A stretch of DNA of 64,000 nt. It comes from SZAS-18 sp038322235. GTDB lineage: Bacteria > Verrucomicrobiota > Verrucomicrobiia > Chthoniobacterales > SZAS-18. Numbering within the stretch: the first letter of the stretch is position 1; each line of letters opens with the position of its first letter. Below, one piece after another: positions 27,701-35,344 of this stretch. Where the stretch lies: positions 1 to 64,000 of the forward strand of contig JBBQFQ010000021.1 in NCBI GenBank assembly GCA_038322235.1, given 5' to 3'. The notes beneath the pieces are model-generated. The model saw only the letters and a program-made list of their open reading frames with translations, was not told the DNA's origin and ran no database searches. A program made the position numbers and the translations under genes.

Positions 27701-28193
27701 AGCTCTCGGAGGTCTGGACCGCATCGGCCGACTCGCCTCGGCGGACCAGCATGAGATTCGCGGGCTTCAGGTCCCGGTGCACGATGCCCTGCCGATGGAT
27801 CGCCTCCAGTCCGTGCGCCGTTTGCGCGGCGAGTCGGAGCGCGAGGCCGGGGCCCAGCCTCCGGCGTTCCTTCATGAGGGCGTGCAGGGTGATCCCCGGC
27901 ACGAACTCCATCGCGTAATAGAAGTTGCCCGGCGTATCATCGAGCGCGAGCACGCTCGCGACGTTCGTATGCCGCACGCGGGCCGCGGCCCGGGCCTCCC
28001 GGAGGAAGAGCGCCTGGACGGTGCGGTCGTGGATCCGGCCAGGGGCAATGACCTTCAACGCGACCGCCAGCTCCAGCCTTTCGTCGAAGGCCTTGTACGT
28101 CACTCCCATCGCCCCCACTCCGAGCGTCCACGGCGAGCCATCGGCCCGGGTGAGTACGCGGTAGTGCGAAAAGCGCAGCGGCTCGTTTGGCAT
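24750..28193 (-). CDS. Giant Ser/Thr protein kinase with duplicated TPR output modules
   Basis: The 1147-residue protein begins with a Hanks-type kinase: Gly loop GVGAMG at 25-30, Lys47, catalytic HRDLKPAN at 139-146, DFG at 171-173 and YASPEQ. A TPR-type region (about 330-650) follows. A TolB/FlgO-like domain (about 695-815: SIAVMPFANLSGDKEQEYFS and GLRIAARTSAFFFKG) comes next, as in bacterial adenylate-cyclase-type regulators. A second TPR block runs to the C-terminus. Both TPR blocks end with closely similar motifs (LLLFDPMWDPFRTEERF versus TFIFDPIWDPVRDDPRF, then AHGRAQAWR versus AHARARAWR), showing internal duplication. It has no membrane helix and is likely a cytoplasmic signalling hub. 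Confidence 0.88.
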   Translation of the reverse strand: MPNEPLRFSHYRVLTRADGSPWTLGVGAMGVTYKAFDERLELAVALKVIAPGRIHDRTVQALFLREARAAARVRHTNVASVLALDDTPGNFYYAMEFVPGITLHALMKERRRLGPGLALRLAAQTAHGLEAIHRQGIVHRDLKPANLMLVRRGESADAVQTSESWQVKVIDFGLARTFRGDESHDETAAQTIGFRGTSLYASPEQCLERSDLDGRTDLYALGCILWEMVLGRSPFPARSHHELMHHHISRRPPLEQLDHLPGVRALIGELLAKNPTDRPATAAVTARRLEQLAAEFPQHANDSGDGTGRADEENGGRASSLPPVDPEARALYLEGRNAAREGTADSLQRAQECYERALARAPKFAEVHVGLARIALARGDLSGALAAGQAAVALDPKLAGAHAVLGDAYRTQGEAGVAVEHFRRAIALRAGHASTHQALARSLAADGRIDEALKEIDLAVTHDPDSRLIMGNRALLLLLARRPQDALSQALHGLTDAAGETTLLGWKTWALAELELHDEAVPAARALLRTPGGRGHFTAIRALLAAGLRPEAEEILRTITHHSGLVRCRACALLGRNGEALALLDPRSLPPATHDLLLFDPMWDPFRTEERFQATLAELRLTAAHGRAQAWRARPPEMRHAPSDATEETVVATQPALAEESRPPTESISPTVVTPPSSVSPRESTSIAVMPFANLSGDKEQEYFSDGIAEELMNALAKVPGLRIAARTSAFFFKGRSVPIAEIARQLAVTYVVEGSVRRAGDRARISVQLISAADGFQVWADSFQRELRDVFAVQDEIAGIVAGNLKLKLDPATAAAGRIDGEALRLYLLGREASRDRSLPRLLQAEEHYRSALEIEPRFPRALGGLADVLTIRAVFAYLDAGSSAEADALAQAAEGYARQAIAIDPRDGEAISGIAFAAQTRGETEESIRLFRQALDLNPSNAITHQRLGRGLAFAGHLDDALAHAARAGVLDPLSQRIADNHGMLLLLAGRPAEALTALDRARAISPADPQVLALRARALLALGRNADALQDARAVMEQNREWLRWIALLVFSATGETAEAAATLALARQGHPMPHAFALAAAGRAGEALDVLPTVYGAVYHETFIFDPIWDPVRDDPRFIAYLAKLGLTEAHARARAWRNRGGF

Positions 28194-28198
28194 GGAGA

Positions 28199-28391
28199 GG
28201 GCAATCAGTAATCAGTAATCAGTGATCGGTATTCAGTGATCGGTATTCAGTGATCCATCTTCAGTGATCCATTAGCGGGTGATCATCGCCGAGTGAAGTC
28301 TTCAGTCCCTTCTCCGAATCCGATCGCAACCAAACGATTACCGCTCCCCGCGCTCTGGTTACTGATTACCGCTAACTGATTGCTGATTACC
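28199..28391. repeat. Short tandem and inverted heptamer-like repeats upstream of the kinase
   Basis: From 28199 to about 28275 the sequence is built from repeats of ATCAGTA/ATCAGTG and TATTCAGTGATCGG. Near 28358-28391 an inverted version, GGTTACTGATTACC and CTGATTGCTGATTACC, occurs. The copies could pair as stems of AATCAGTAATCAG with its complement. No gene lies between 28194 and 28401. The arrangement may be a decayed insertion or a slipped-strand repeat in the kinase upstream region. Confidence 0.6.
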
Positions 28392-28401
28392 ACGACCACA
28401 C

Positions 28402-28962
28402 TCACGCGTCCGAGCGGGCGCGCCACTTCGCCACGAGGCGCAGGATCCCGGCGTCGTCGGTCAGCGCCTCGATCTCTTCGGGGGTGAACCAGCGGAGTTC
28501 CTTGCTCTCGTCGCTCACCTTTGGCTTCGCCCGGGCCGGGGCGACGAAAAGATAGCGGACGTCGAAGTGCTCGTGCGCCGGTTCTCCCCGTTTCGGGTTG
28601 GCGGGAATCAGGTGGATGTCGAGATCGACCGGCCGGAGGTCGAGCGCGCGCGGGTTCGCGATTCCGCTCTCTTCCTGCGTCTCCCGCTTCGCCGCCGCGA
28701 GCGTATCCGCATCTCCATCGCAATGCCCTCCAAACTGGAGCCAGCGGTCGAGAAACGCGTGGTGGGTCAGGAGCGCGCGCGTGCCATCCGGATTCAGGAG
28801 CAGCGCGCTGGCGGTGAAGTGTCCGGGCGAAAAGCAGGTCCGTTCGAAGCAGTCCGGATGCGAATCGAGCAGCTCCAGCATTCGCTCCCGGTACTGCTCC
28901 TCCCGCAGGTCGCGCGCGCGGTGTTCGGACAGCGTCTGGCGAAAGCGGGAGCGGGCGTCCAT
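28402..28962 (-). CDS. Nudix hydrolase
   Basis: The 186-residue product contains a Nudix box at residues 79-101, reading GHCDGDADTLAAAKRETQEE with SGI after it. It matches GX5-X-X7-REUXEEXGU, except that the first Glu of the canonical box is Ala. Nudix enzymes cleave nucleoside diphosphates linked to other moieties, using Mg2+ held by the REXXEE glutamates, which are intact. I chose the start at 28962 because it gives a normal-length Nudix protein. The gene starts 141 bases from the divergent tdh and lies upstream of the kinase on the same strand. The substrate is unknown. Confidence 0.88.
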   Translation of the reverse strand: MDARSRFRQTLSEHRARDLREEQYRERMLELLDSHPDCFERTCFSPGHFTASALLLNPDGTRALLTHHAFLDRWLQFGGHCDGDADTLAAAKRETQEESGIANPRALDLRPVDLDIHLIPANPKRGEPAHEHFDVRYLFVAPARAKPKVSDESKELRWFTPEEIEALTDDAGILRLVAKWRARSDA

Positions 28963-29103
28963 GCAGGTTCGGGGGAGGGGGCTGACACAATGCGGACGCG
29001 CGGGGCGCTTGCCAATGCCTTTCCCCATCGCAACTCTCGCCGCGTTCGCGACGTCCCCCGGACCGCGGACTTCACCCACCTTCACCGCCAACCCTTCCGT
29101 TTC

Positions 29104-30141
29104 ATGTCCCTGATGCACGCCCTCGTCAAAAAACACGCCGAGCCCGGGCTTTGGCTCGAAGAAGTCCCGCTCCCGGACGTGGGGGAGGACGACGTCCTCA
29201 TTCGAGTCTTGAATGCCTCGATCTGCGGGACCGACGTGCACATCTACAATTGGGATGCGTGGGCGCAGAAGACCATTCCGGTCCCGATGGTGGTGGGTCA
29301 CGAGTTCGTCGGCGTGGTCGAGCGCGTGGGCTCCCACGTGCACGACTTTCATGCGGGCGAGCTGGTCAGCGGCGAAGGCCACGTGGTCTGCGGTCGCTGC
29401 CGCAATTGCCTCGCGGGCCGGCGCCACCTCTGTCCTCACACGCGCGGGGTGGGCGTGAACCGCCCGGGTGCCTTCGCGGAGTATCTCTCCATTCCCGAGA
29501 CGAATGTCTGGCACTGCGACCCGCGCATCCCGCGCGAGGTGCTGTCGTGCTTCGACCCCCTCGGCAATGCGACCCACACAGCGCTCTCGTTTGATGTGCT
29601 CGGGGAGGATGTGCTGATCACCGGCGCGGGTCCCATCGGCTGCATGGCCGCCGCGATCGTGCGGCACGCCGGCGCGCGGCATGTGGTCGTGACTGATCTC
29701 AATCCCTACCGCCTCGGCCTCGCCAAGACACTCGGGGCGACGCGGACGGTGAACGTGAAGGAGGAGAAGCTATCGGACGTGATGACTGACCTGGGAATGA
29801 AGGAAGGCTTCGACGTCGGACTGGAAATGAGCGGAAACGTGGCCGCGCTGAATCAGATGATCGACACGATGTGTCACGGAGGGAAAATCGCCTTGCTCGG
29901 CATCATCGGGAAGGCGGCGCCGATCGACTGGGACAAGGTCGTCTTCAACATGCTGACCATCAAAGGAATCTACGGCCGGGAAATGTACGAAACGTGGTAC
30001 AAGATGACCGCCATGATCCAGAGCGGGCTCGACATCTCACCGGTCATCACCCACCGGATCGACCATCGGGATTTCAAGCAGGGCTTCGAGCTGATGCGCT
30101 CAGGCGAGAGCGGCAAGATCGTGATGAAATGGAGCGAATAG
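29104..30141 (+). CDS. tdh: L-threonine 3-dehydrogenase
   Basis: Tdh oxidises L-threonine to 2-amino-3-ketobutyrate with NAD+ at a catalytic zinc. The product closely follows E. coli Tdh: CGTDVHIYNWDAWAQKTIPV with the catalytic Cys, GHEFVG, the structural-zinc cysteines CGRCRNCLAGRRHLC, NRPGAFAEYLSIP, FDPLGNATHTALSFD, the nucleotide motif GAGPIGCMAAA, and GIYGREMYETWYKM. The start at 29104 gives 345 residues. An ATG at 29113 (MHALVKK) would align better with the E. coli N-terminus. The usual partner kbl is not adjacent. Confidence 0.96.
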   Translation: MSLMHALVKKHAEPGLWLEEVPLPDVGEDDVLIRVLNASICGTDVHIYNWDAWAQKTIPVPMVVGHEFVGVVERVGSHVHDFHAGELVSGEGHVVCGRCRNCLAGRRHLCPHTRGVGVNRPGAFAEYLSIPETNVWHCDPRIPREVLSCFDPLGNATHTALSFDVLGEDVLITGAGPIGCMAAAIVRHAGARHVVVTDLNPYRLGLAKTLGATRTVNVKEEKLSDVMTDLGMKEGFDVGLEMSGNVAALNQMIDTMCHGGKIALLGIIGKAAPIDWDKVVFNMLTIKGIYGREMYETWYKMTAMIQSGLDISPVITHRIDHRDFKQGFELMRSGESGKIVMKWSE

Positions 30142-30250
30142 GCGGCAGGGCTCGCTCGGGCCGGATGGCGGCGGCTGGTCGTGTCCGCCGCCGTTTCCAG
30201 GCTCAACCTTTTGCCTTCCCGCCTGCCGGATCGCTGATCATGGTGAACCC

Positions 30251-30703
30251 ATGAAACGCGTTGGACTCGGCTGTCTCATTCTCGTCGTCGCTTTCGGGGC
30301 ATTTTTCTCGTTTCTGTTCTTCCGGGGCATGAGCGAGGGGAAAAAGGTCCTCGATCCGGTGATGACGGATTTGCACGCCAAGCGTTTTGACGCGGTCATC
30401 GATCGCTACCACGCGAATCTCCTGGAGCAGGTCCCGCGGACCCAGTGGAAGGAATGGTTCGCGGCAATGTTCCAGTCTGTCGGGGAGGCCAAGAGCTACG
30501 AGTACGAAGGCTGGGGCTCGAGCAGCTTTGCCGGGACTTCCCCGAGCGAGGAGGCACCGCTCGGCAGCGGCAGCTACGTGAAGGTCACGTGTGTCGCCCA
30601 GCACGAACGGGGCATCGTCACCCACGAATTTTCCCTCTTCAAGAGTCCCGGTTCCGACGACTTCGTCGTGAGCCGGCACAAGTTCAAATCGACGCCAAGG
30701 TAG
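30251..30703 (+). CDS. Small membrane-anchored hypothetical protein
   Basis: The 150-residue protein has an N-terminal membrane helix or signal anchor (LGCLILVVAFGAFFSFLFF). An extracytoplasmic alpha-plus-beta domain follows, with an NTF2-like look: a helix with AKRFDAVIDRYHANLLEQVP, then strands EYEGWGSSS, SYVKVTCVAQHERG and THEFSLFKSPG. This recalls DUF4019-type periplasmic domains. It is monocistronic. Function unknown. Confidence 0.65.
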   Translation: MKRVGLGCLILVVAFGAFFSFLFFRGMSEGKKVLDPVMTDLHAKRFDAVIDRYHANLLEQVPRTQWKEWFAAMFQSVGEAKSYEYEGWGSSSFAGTSPSEEAPLGSGSYVKVTCVAQHERGIVTHEFSLFKSPGSDDFVVSRHKFKSTPR

Positions 30704-30767
30704 GCCGGAGGTCGGGCGCCGCCCATCCGACGAGACGGAGAGAAAGAGATCCCCCCGCCCTCCGCGC

Positions 30768-31361
30768 TCACTCCGTCGCCGTGATGCGTTTCAGGGCGGA
30801 GATGCAGATGACACCGACCATCGACGCTTCCAGCGGTTCGCCCACGTCGTCGCCGGAGATCGCGGTGAGCTTCACGACGACGTTCAATTCGCGGAACACG
30901 ATCGTGAATCCGCGCCGGATCTTATCCGGATGGGTCGCGTCCTTCATTTCCGGCCCGAAGCAGCGCGCCCCGTCGCCGATGGTCGTCGCCGTGGGGAAAT
31001 CGCTGGCACCGTCCGCGAGCAGATCGTAAGACGCGCGGAGGTAGGAAGCCGCGGCGGCCTCCGTGGGAAAGACAAAGCGCGCGTCCATCAGCCGGCCGAT
31101 CGTGGCGCTCTTCGAATCGGCGATCCAGCCGCGGAAGCCAAGGCGCAGTCCGCCGAACTCGGCGAAGGCGAGATCGCGCGGATCCGGTCCGGAAATGAGC
31201 GACGCCTGTTTCATCTGAAGCCCGAGGGGGAGATCGACCGATTCGAGAAAGAGTTTCCGGAAATCGCGGGAATCCAAGCCCCGCATGGGCGCGTCCGGCG
31301 CCTGCGCGGCGAGGGGCGCGGCCAGCAGGAGAAGCGCAGCTAACCGACGAAGCGTGAACAT
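30768..31361 (-). CDS. Exported hypothetical protein
   Basis: The 197-residue product starts with a signal peptide (MFTLRRLAALLLLAAPLAAQ) at 31361, chosen because the open frame upstream has no signal. The mature domain is alpha/beta with FRGWIADSKSATIGRLMDAR, FVFPTEAAAASYLRASYDLL and GFTIVFRELNVVVKLTA. I do not recognise the family. It shares its strand with the larger exported protein 45 bases upstream, so the two may be co-transcribed. Confidence 0.65.
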   Translation of the reverse strand: MFTLRRLAALLLLAAPLAAQAPDAPMRGLDSRDFRKLFLESVDLPLGLQMKQASLISGPDPRDLAFAEFGGLRLGFRGWIADSKSATIGRLMDARFVFPTEAAAASYLRASYDLLADGASDFPTATTIGDGARCFGPEMKDATHPDKIRRGFTIVFRELNVVVKLTAISGDDVGEPLEASMVGVICISALKRITATE

Positions 31362-31405
31362 GGCGAACCATGCGCGTGGCGCCGTGCCCGGCAACGTGCG
31401 ATCGC

Positions 31406-33943
31406 TCAGGGCACCTGGTAGACCTCGACCAGCGCGACGCCGCTGCTGTTGTTCTTTCCGCGGACGATCCCGGTATAGATACCCTTCGGCAGCGTGATGA
31501 GGATCGCACACTCGCGGTCATCCGTTGGGGCGAGGCCGGTCGCCTGAATGCTCGCCTGCTGGGTGTCTTTCCAGTTGTCATTCGTCGCGAGGATCGCGCC
31601 CGTGCCATCATGCAACTCCAGCACCGGATCGAGCAACGGTCCCGGAACGCCCGAGGCGGCGAGGGAGGGGCCGATCGCCCGGACCAAGACCTTCACCGAC
31701 CCGCTCTCATTCACGCCGAGGCCCGCGCCGATGACGAAGCCACCGATCATGACATTGTCGCCGGTTTCGACGCGGCCGCGCGAGCTGATGTTGATCAGCC
31801 GCGAGTTGGCTCCGGTCGCAAGATCGTAGACCTCCACGAGCGCCACGCCGGTCGTCCCGCCCGACCCGCGGACGATTCCCGTGTAGATCCCGGGTGCGAG
31901 GGTGATCACGATCGCTGATTCCCGATCGTCCGTCGGGGCGAAGGGCGTCCCCTGGATCTCGGCTGCCTGGCTCGAGCGCCAGTTGTCATTCGAGGCGATG
32001 AGCGCGCTCACCTGATTGTACAATTCCAACACCGGATCGGCGAGGACGCCCGGGACGCCGGCGGCCGCGAGGGAGGGGCCAATGGCGCGAACGATCACGC
32101 GCTTTGGCTCGCTGCCCCCGATGACGAAGCCTCCGATCAGGACGTTGTCGCCGGTTTGCGTACGGAGTCGGGTGGAGACATTGAGCGGACGCCCGCTCCG
32201 AACCACCGAGGCGACATCGTTCGGATCGGTGCCAGAGCGGAATTCCGAGAGGTTGTCTTCGCCGTCGCGGTCGGCATCGCCGGCCGGTCCGCCGGTGGCT
32301 GGATTTGAAATTTGCGCCAGCGAAAGGTGCGCCGCCTGCCAGCTTGGGAAATCGAACTGCGGCGCCACGCCCACCCGCGCGACAAACGGATCCGGATTGC
32401 CGGTGCGCGTGTCCACCCAGACGGGAATGGCCGGCACATTCGCATTCACGGCGGGCGCGATCGCGAGATAGTCCCCGAGCATGTAGCCGTTGCTGGTGAG
32501 GGGCGCGACGCTCACGTCGCTGGACTCAGAAGTGATCCGGAGATTCGGCTGCCAGGTGGCACCCCCATCAAAAGACTGCGCGAGGTAGAGATTGACCAGC
32601 AGGGTGGAATTTGGGTTGTCGCGCCGGTCGTAGAACGAGACGCTCAGGTTCTGCCCGTTCGCCGACGCCGCGATCGCCGCGTTGAACACTCCGGTGCTCG
32701 CCGGGTTGTCGGACACGGGAATCGGCGTGCTCCACGTCGCCCCGGCATCGGTCGACTTCGTGAACATGATCCGCGGCGCCCCGGCGTTCTGCGCCGTGTA
32801 GGCGACGTAAAGGTTCGCCCCCGTTTGATCGCCGCTTGCGGAAGGGAGAAACGGGCCGCTGCGGATGCTCGGCTCGCGGTATTCGAGCGCGTTCGCGATC
32901 CGGACCGGCGCGCCAAAGGTTGCGCCGCCGTCGTTGGAGACGACGACCTCCAACCGCTCGTCGTTCGCGTTCAGGCCGAAGTTCCAATACACGATCGCGA
33001 GCCGGCCGTCGGGTAGGAAAACCGGTTGAGAACCCTGGGCGTTGGTCAAGTTGTTGTGCACGAAAACCAGCGGCGACCAAGTCAGTCCGGCGTCATCACT
33101 GAAGCTCAGGACGATGGGCGAAACGGTGTCCGAGGAGAAGAGCGTGAAGGTCACGACGAGGCGCCCCGCGTGCGGCGTGCCGGGAAACGGATTCACGGCG
33201 ATCCAGTTCTTGTCCGCCGTGAAGTTCGCGCCCGTTACGGTCGCGGCCGGGGGGCGATACACCACCACCGGGGGACCGAAGGATTGGCCAAGATCGGTGG
33301 AGCGACTCACCACGACGTCGGCGCCCACGTCGAATCCGTTGGCATCGACCGCGGTGAGGGTATTCAGGAAGATCCGGCCACTGCCGTCGATCGCAGCTAC
33401 GGGATCGGTCGCGCGGAAATATGGGCCACCGGAGGATTGCGTGAGACCCGGGATGAGCGCGCGCGTCCAGCTGAGCCCGCCGTCGCGGCTGATCGAGTAG
33501 CCGCAATCGAGCGCGCCGCCATTGGTGGCGAACCGCCCCTCCTGAAACGTAGCCGCGAGAAAGTCCGCATTCACCGGCGAGCGGACGATATGCGGCTCCG
33601 CCTGCGCCCGTTGATTCGCCGGCAGGGCGACTGGGTCATCGCCGAGGCGGAGGTTTCCGGCGATGCGCGGGTCCACCGCGAAAGAGGTCGTCGCATCGAT
33701 GGCCGCGTTCGGCCGCAGGGCGCGAGCCGGATTCGCGGTCACGAGGTCGCCGTCCCGATCGAGCAGGCTCAGCAGGCCGGACGACAGGCGCCGGAGCGGT
33801 ACGTTTCGCAGCGCGACGGGCAGACGATCCCGATCGACTTCCGGCTTGGGCCGTCCGGCCGCCGGCGTCGGCGGGTTTTCCACGCCCAAAACGCTGCTGG
33901 CGGTCAATCCAACCAACAGAAGAACCACCGCGAATCGCGTCAT
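31406..33943 (-). CDS. Exported sialidase-like (BNR) protein with two C-terminal repeats
   Basis: The 845-residue protein has a signal peptide from 33943 (MTRFAVVLLLVGLTASSVLG). A sialidase-like six-bladed propeller (about 110-560) follows, with Asp-box/BNR motifs such as SRDGGLSWT, STDLGQSF, SDDAGLTW, SNDGGATF, STDAGATW and SFDGGATW. A Ca-binding type-3 segment (DADRDGEDNLSEFRSGTDPN) comes next. Two tandem repeats of about 125 residues end the protein. Each contains TGDNVLIGGFVIG or TGDNVMIGGFVIG, VRAIGPSL, DPVLEL, SNDNW/TNDNW, APTDDRE and GIYTGIVRG, ending in VALVEVY. The sialidase arginine triad was not identified, so glycosidase activity is uncertain. Secreted or surface-attached. Confidence 0.82.
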   Translation of the reverse strand: MTRFAVVLLLVGLTASSVLGVENPPTPAAGRPKPEVDRDRLPVALRNVPLRRLSSGLLSLLDRDGDLVTANPARALRPNAAIDATTSFAVDPRIAGNLRLGDDPVALPANQRAQAEPHIVRSPVNADFLAATFQEGRFATNGGALDCGYSISRDGGLSWTRALIPGLTQSSGGPYFRATDPVAAIDGSGRIFLNTLTAVDANGFDVGADVVVSRSTDLGQSFGPPVVVYRPPAATVTGANFTADKNWIAVNPFPGTPHAGRLVVTFTLFSSDTVSPIVLSFSDDAGLTWSPLVFVHNNLTNAQGSQPVFLPDGRLAIVYWNFGLNANDERLEVVVSNDGGATFGAPVRIANALEYREPSIRSGPFLPSASGDQTGANLYVAYTAQNAGAPRIMFTKSTDAGATWSTPIPVSDNPASTGVFNAAIAASANGQNLSVSFYDRRDNPNSTLLVNLYLAQSFDGGATWQPNLRITSESSDVSVAPLTSNGYMLGDYLAIAPAVNANVPAIPVWVDTRTGNPDPFVARVGVAPQFDFPSWQAAHLSLAQISNPATGGPAGDADRDGEDNLSEFRSGTDPNDVASVVRSGRPLNVSTRLRTQTGDNVLIGGFVIGGSEPKRVIVRAIGPSLAAAGVPGVLADPVLELYNQVSALIASNDNWRSSQAAEIQGTPFAPTDDRESAIVITLAPGIYTGIVRGSGGTTGVALVEVYDLATGANSRLINISSRGRVETGDNVMIGGFVIGAGLGVNESGSVKVLVRAIGPSLAASGVPGPLLDPVLELHDGTGAILATNDNWKDTQQASIQATGLAPTDDRECAILITLPKGIYTGIVRGKNNSSGVALVEVYQVP

Positions 33944-34187
33944 GGGAAACCTGCTCGCCGAAGGCGGGGAGGGAGACAAGCCGGAACCGCCCATCGGATC
34001 GGGGAAAGACCCCGCCAATCCTGCTTCATTGCCCGCCGAAAATTGAACATTTCGGCGCTGGCTCCGTCCATTTCGGCGCGCGCGGCCACTCCGGCCGTTC
34101 GAAAAACCTTGTTGCTTCCACCTGCCGCGGAATAGCTTCCTGCAACGCTCGCATCACCGCTGAGCCACCCCACCTGACCTCCTCCTC

Positions 34188-35264
34188 ATGGCACTCTTCG
34201 ACTTCATCAAAGGCCAGTTCATCGACGTCATCGATTTTCTCGACGACTCGCGGGACACACTCTCCTACCGCTTCCCGGATAACGACCACGAGATCAAGAA
34301 CGGCGCGCAACTCATCGTGCGCGAGTCGCAGGTCGCACAGTTCGTCTACCTCGGGGAATTCGGTGACTGCTTCAAGCCGGGCAAGCACACGCTCGCGACG
34401 GAGAACATCCCCATCCTGACCTCGCTCAAAAGCTGGAAGTTCGCCTTCAACTCACCCTTCAAGGCGGACGTCTACTACGTCACCACCCGCGTCTTCACCG
34501 GAAACAAGTGGGGCACCGCAAACCCGATCATGATGCGGGATGCCGACTTCGGCATCGTCCGGGCGCGCGCCTACGGCACCTACGACTTCAAGATCACCGA
34601 TCCCCCCAAGTTCCTCAAGGAAGTCGCCGGAACCGACGAGCATTTCCGGCTCGACGAATTTTCCGACGTCATGCGCTCGCGGATGGTCAGCGTCTTCAGC
34701 GAGGCGCTGGCGAAGGCGAAGGTCCCCGTGCTCGACGTGGCGATGCGCTACTCCGAGCTCGGTGAGGCGCTCATGCCGATCATCAACCCGGCGTTCACGG
34801 AGAAGTATGGTCTCGAGATGACGAGCTTCGTGATCGAGAACGTCTCCGTTCCGCCCGAAGTCGAGGCGGCGATCGACAAGCGCTCCAGCATGGGCGCGAT
34901 CGGCAACCTGAACGACTACGTGAAGTTCCAGATGGCCGAAGGCATGGGCAAGGGTGGCGACGGTGGCGTTGGCGCGATCGGTGCGCAGATGGCCGTCGGC
35001 ATGCAGGTCGCCCAGAGCATGATCAACCCGGCCGCGTTCACGCCGCCGCCGGTTCCGCCCGCTGGTGCGCCCGCCGCGCCCGCGGCTGCTCCCGCGGCCG
35101 CCGGACTTCCGGAACTCCTGACGCCCGCCCAGGCGGCGCAGACGCTGGGCGTTTCCGAAGAGGACGTGCTCGCCAGTCTCACCGATGGCTCGCTCAAGGG
35201 GAAGAAGATCGGCGCCTCCTGGCGCATCACCCGCAAGGCGCTGGACGAGTTCCTGAGCGCATGA
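34188..35264 (+). CDS. SPFH-domain protein of the YdjI/virion-core-like family with C-terminal HTH
   Basis: The 358-residue protein begins with an SPFH-type domain (about 1-240: LFDFIKGQFIDVIDFLDDSR, YFRFPDN-like YRFPDNDHEI, VRESQVAQFVYLGEFGDCFK, FKADVYYVTTRVFTGNKWGT). It has no membrane helix. A Gly/Met-rich then Ala/Pro-rich linker (about 245-305) follows. A small helix-turn-helix or excisionase-like domain ends it (about 308-358: LTPAQAAQTLGVSEEDVLAS and KKIGASWRITRKALDEFL). It precedes a double zinc-ribbon membrane protein, as ydjI lies next to ydjG in Bacillus subtilis. There the partners act with PspA in envelope stress. No PspA is encoded here. Confidence 0.88.
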   Translation: MALFDFIKGQFIDVIDFLDDSRDTLSYRFPDNDHEIKNGAQLIVRESQVAQFVYLGEFGDCFKPGKHTLATENIPILTSLKSWKFAFNSPFKADVYYVTTRVFTGNKWGTANPIMMRDADFGIVRARAYGTYDFKITDPPKFLKEVAGTDEHFRLDEFSDVMRSRMVSVFSEALAKAKVPVLDVAMRYSELGEALMPIINPAFTEKYGLEMTSFVIENVSVPPEVEAAIDKRSSMGAIGNLNDYVKFQMAEGMGKGGDGGVGAIGAQMAVGMQVAQSMINPAAFTPPPVPPAGAPAAPAAAPAAAGLPELLTPAQAAQTLGVSEEDVLASLTDGSLKGKKIGASWRITRKALDEFLSA

Positions 35265-35344
35265 TTCATCCCGTCGCCGCGCGGCGTCCTTCCGGGGCGC
35301 CGCGCGGGCGGCATTTTCGTCCTCTCCCGCTGATTTTTTGCTCC

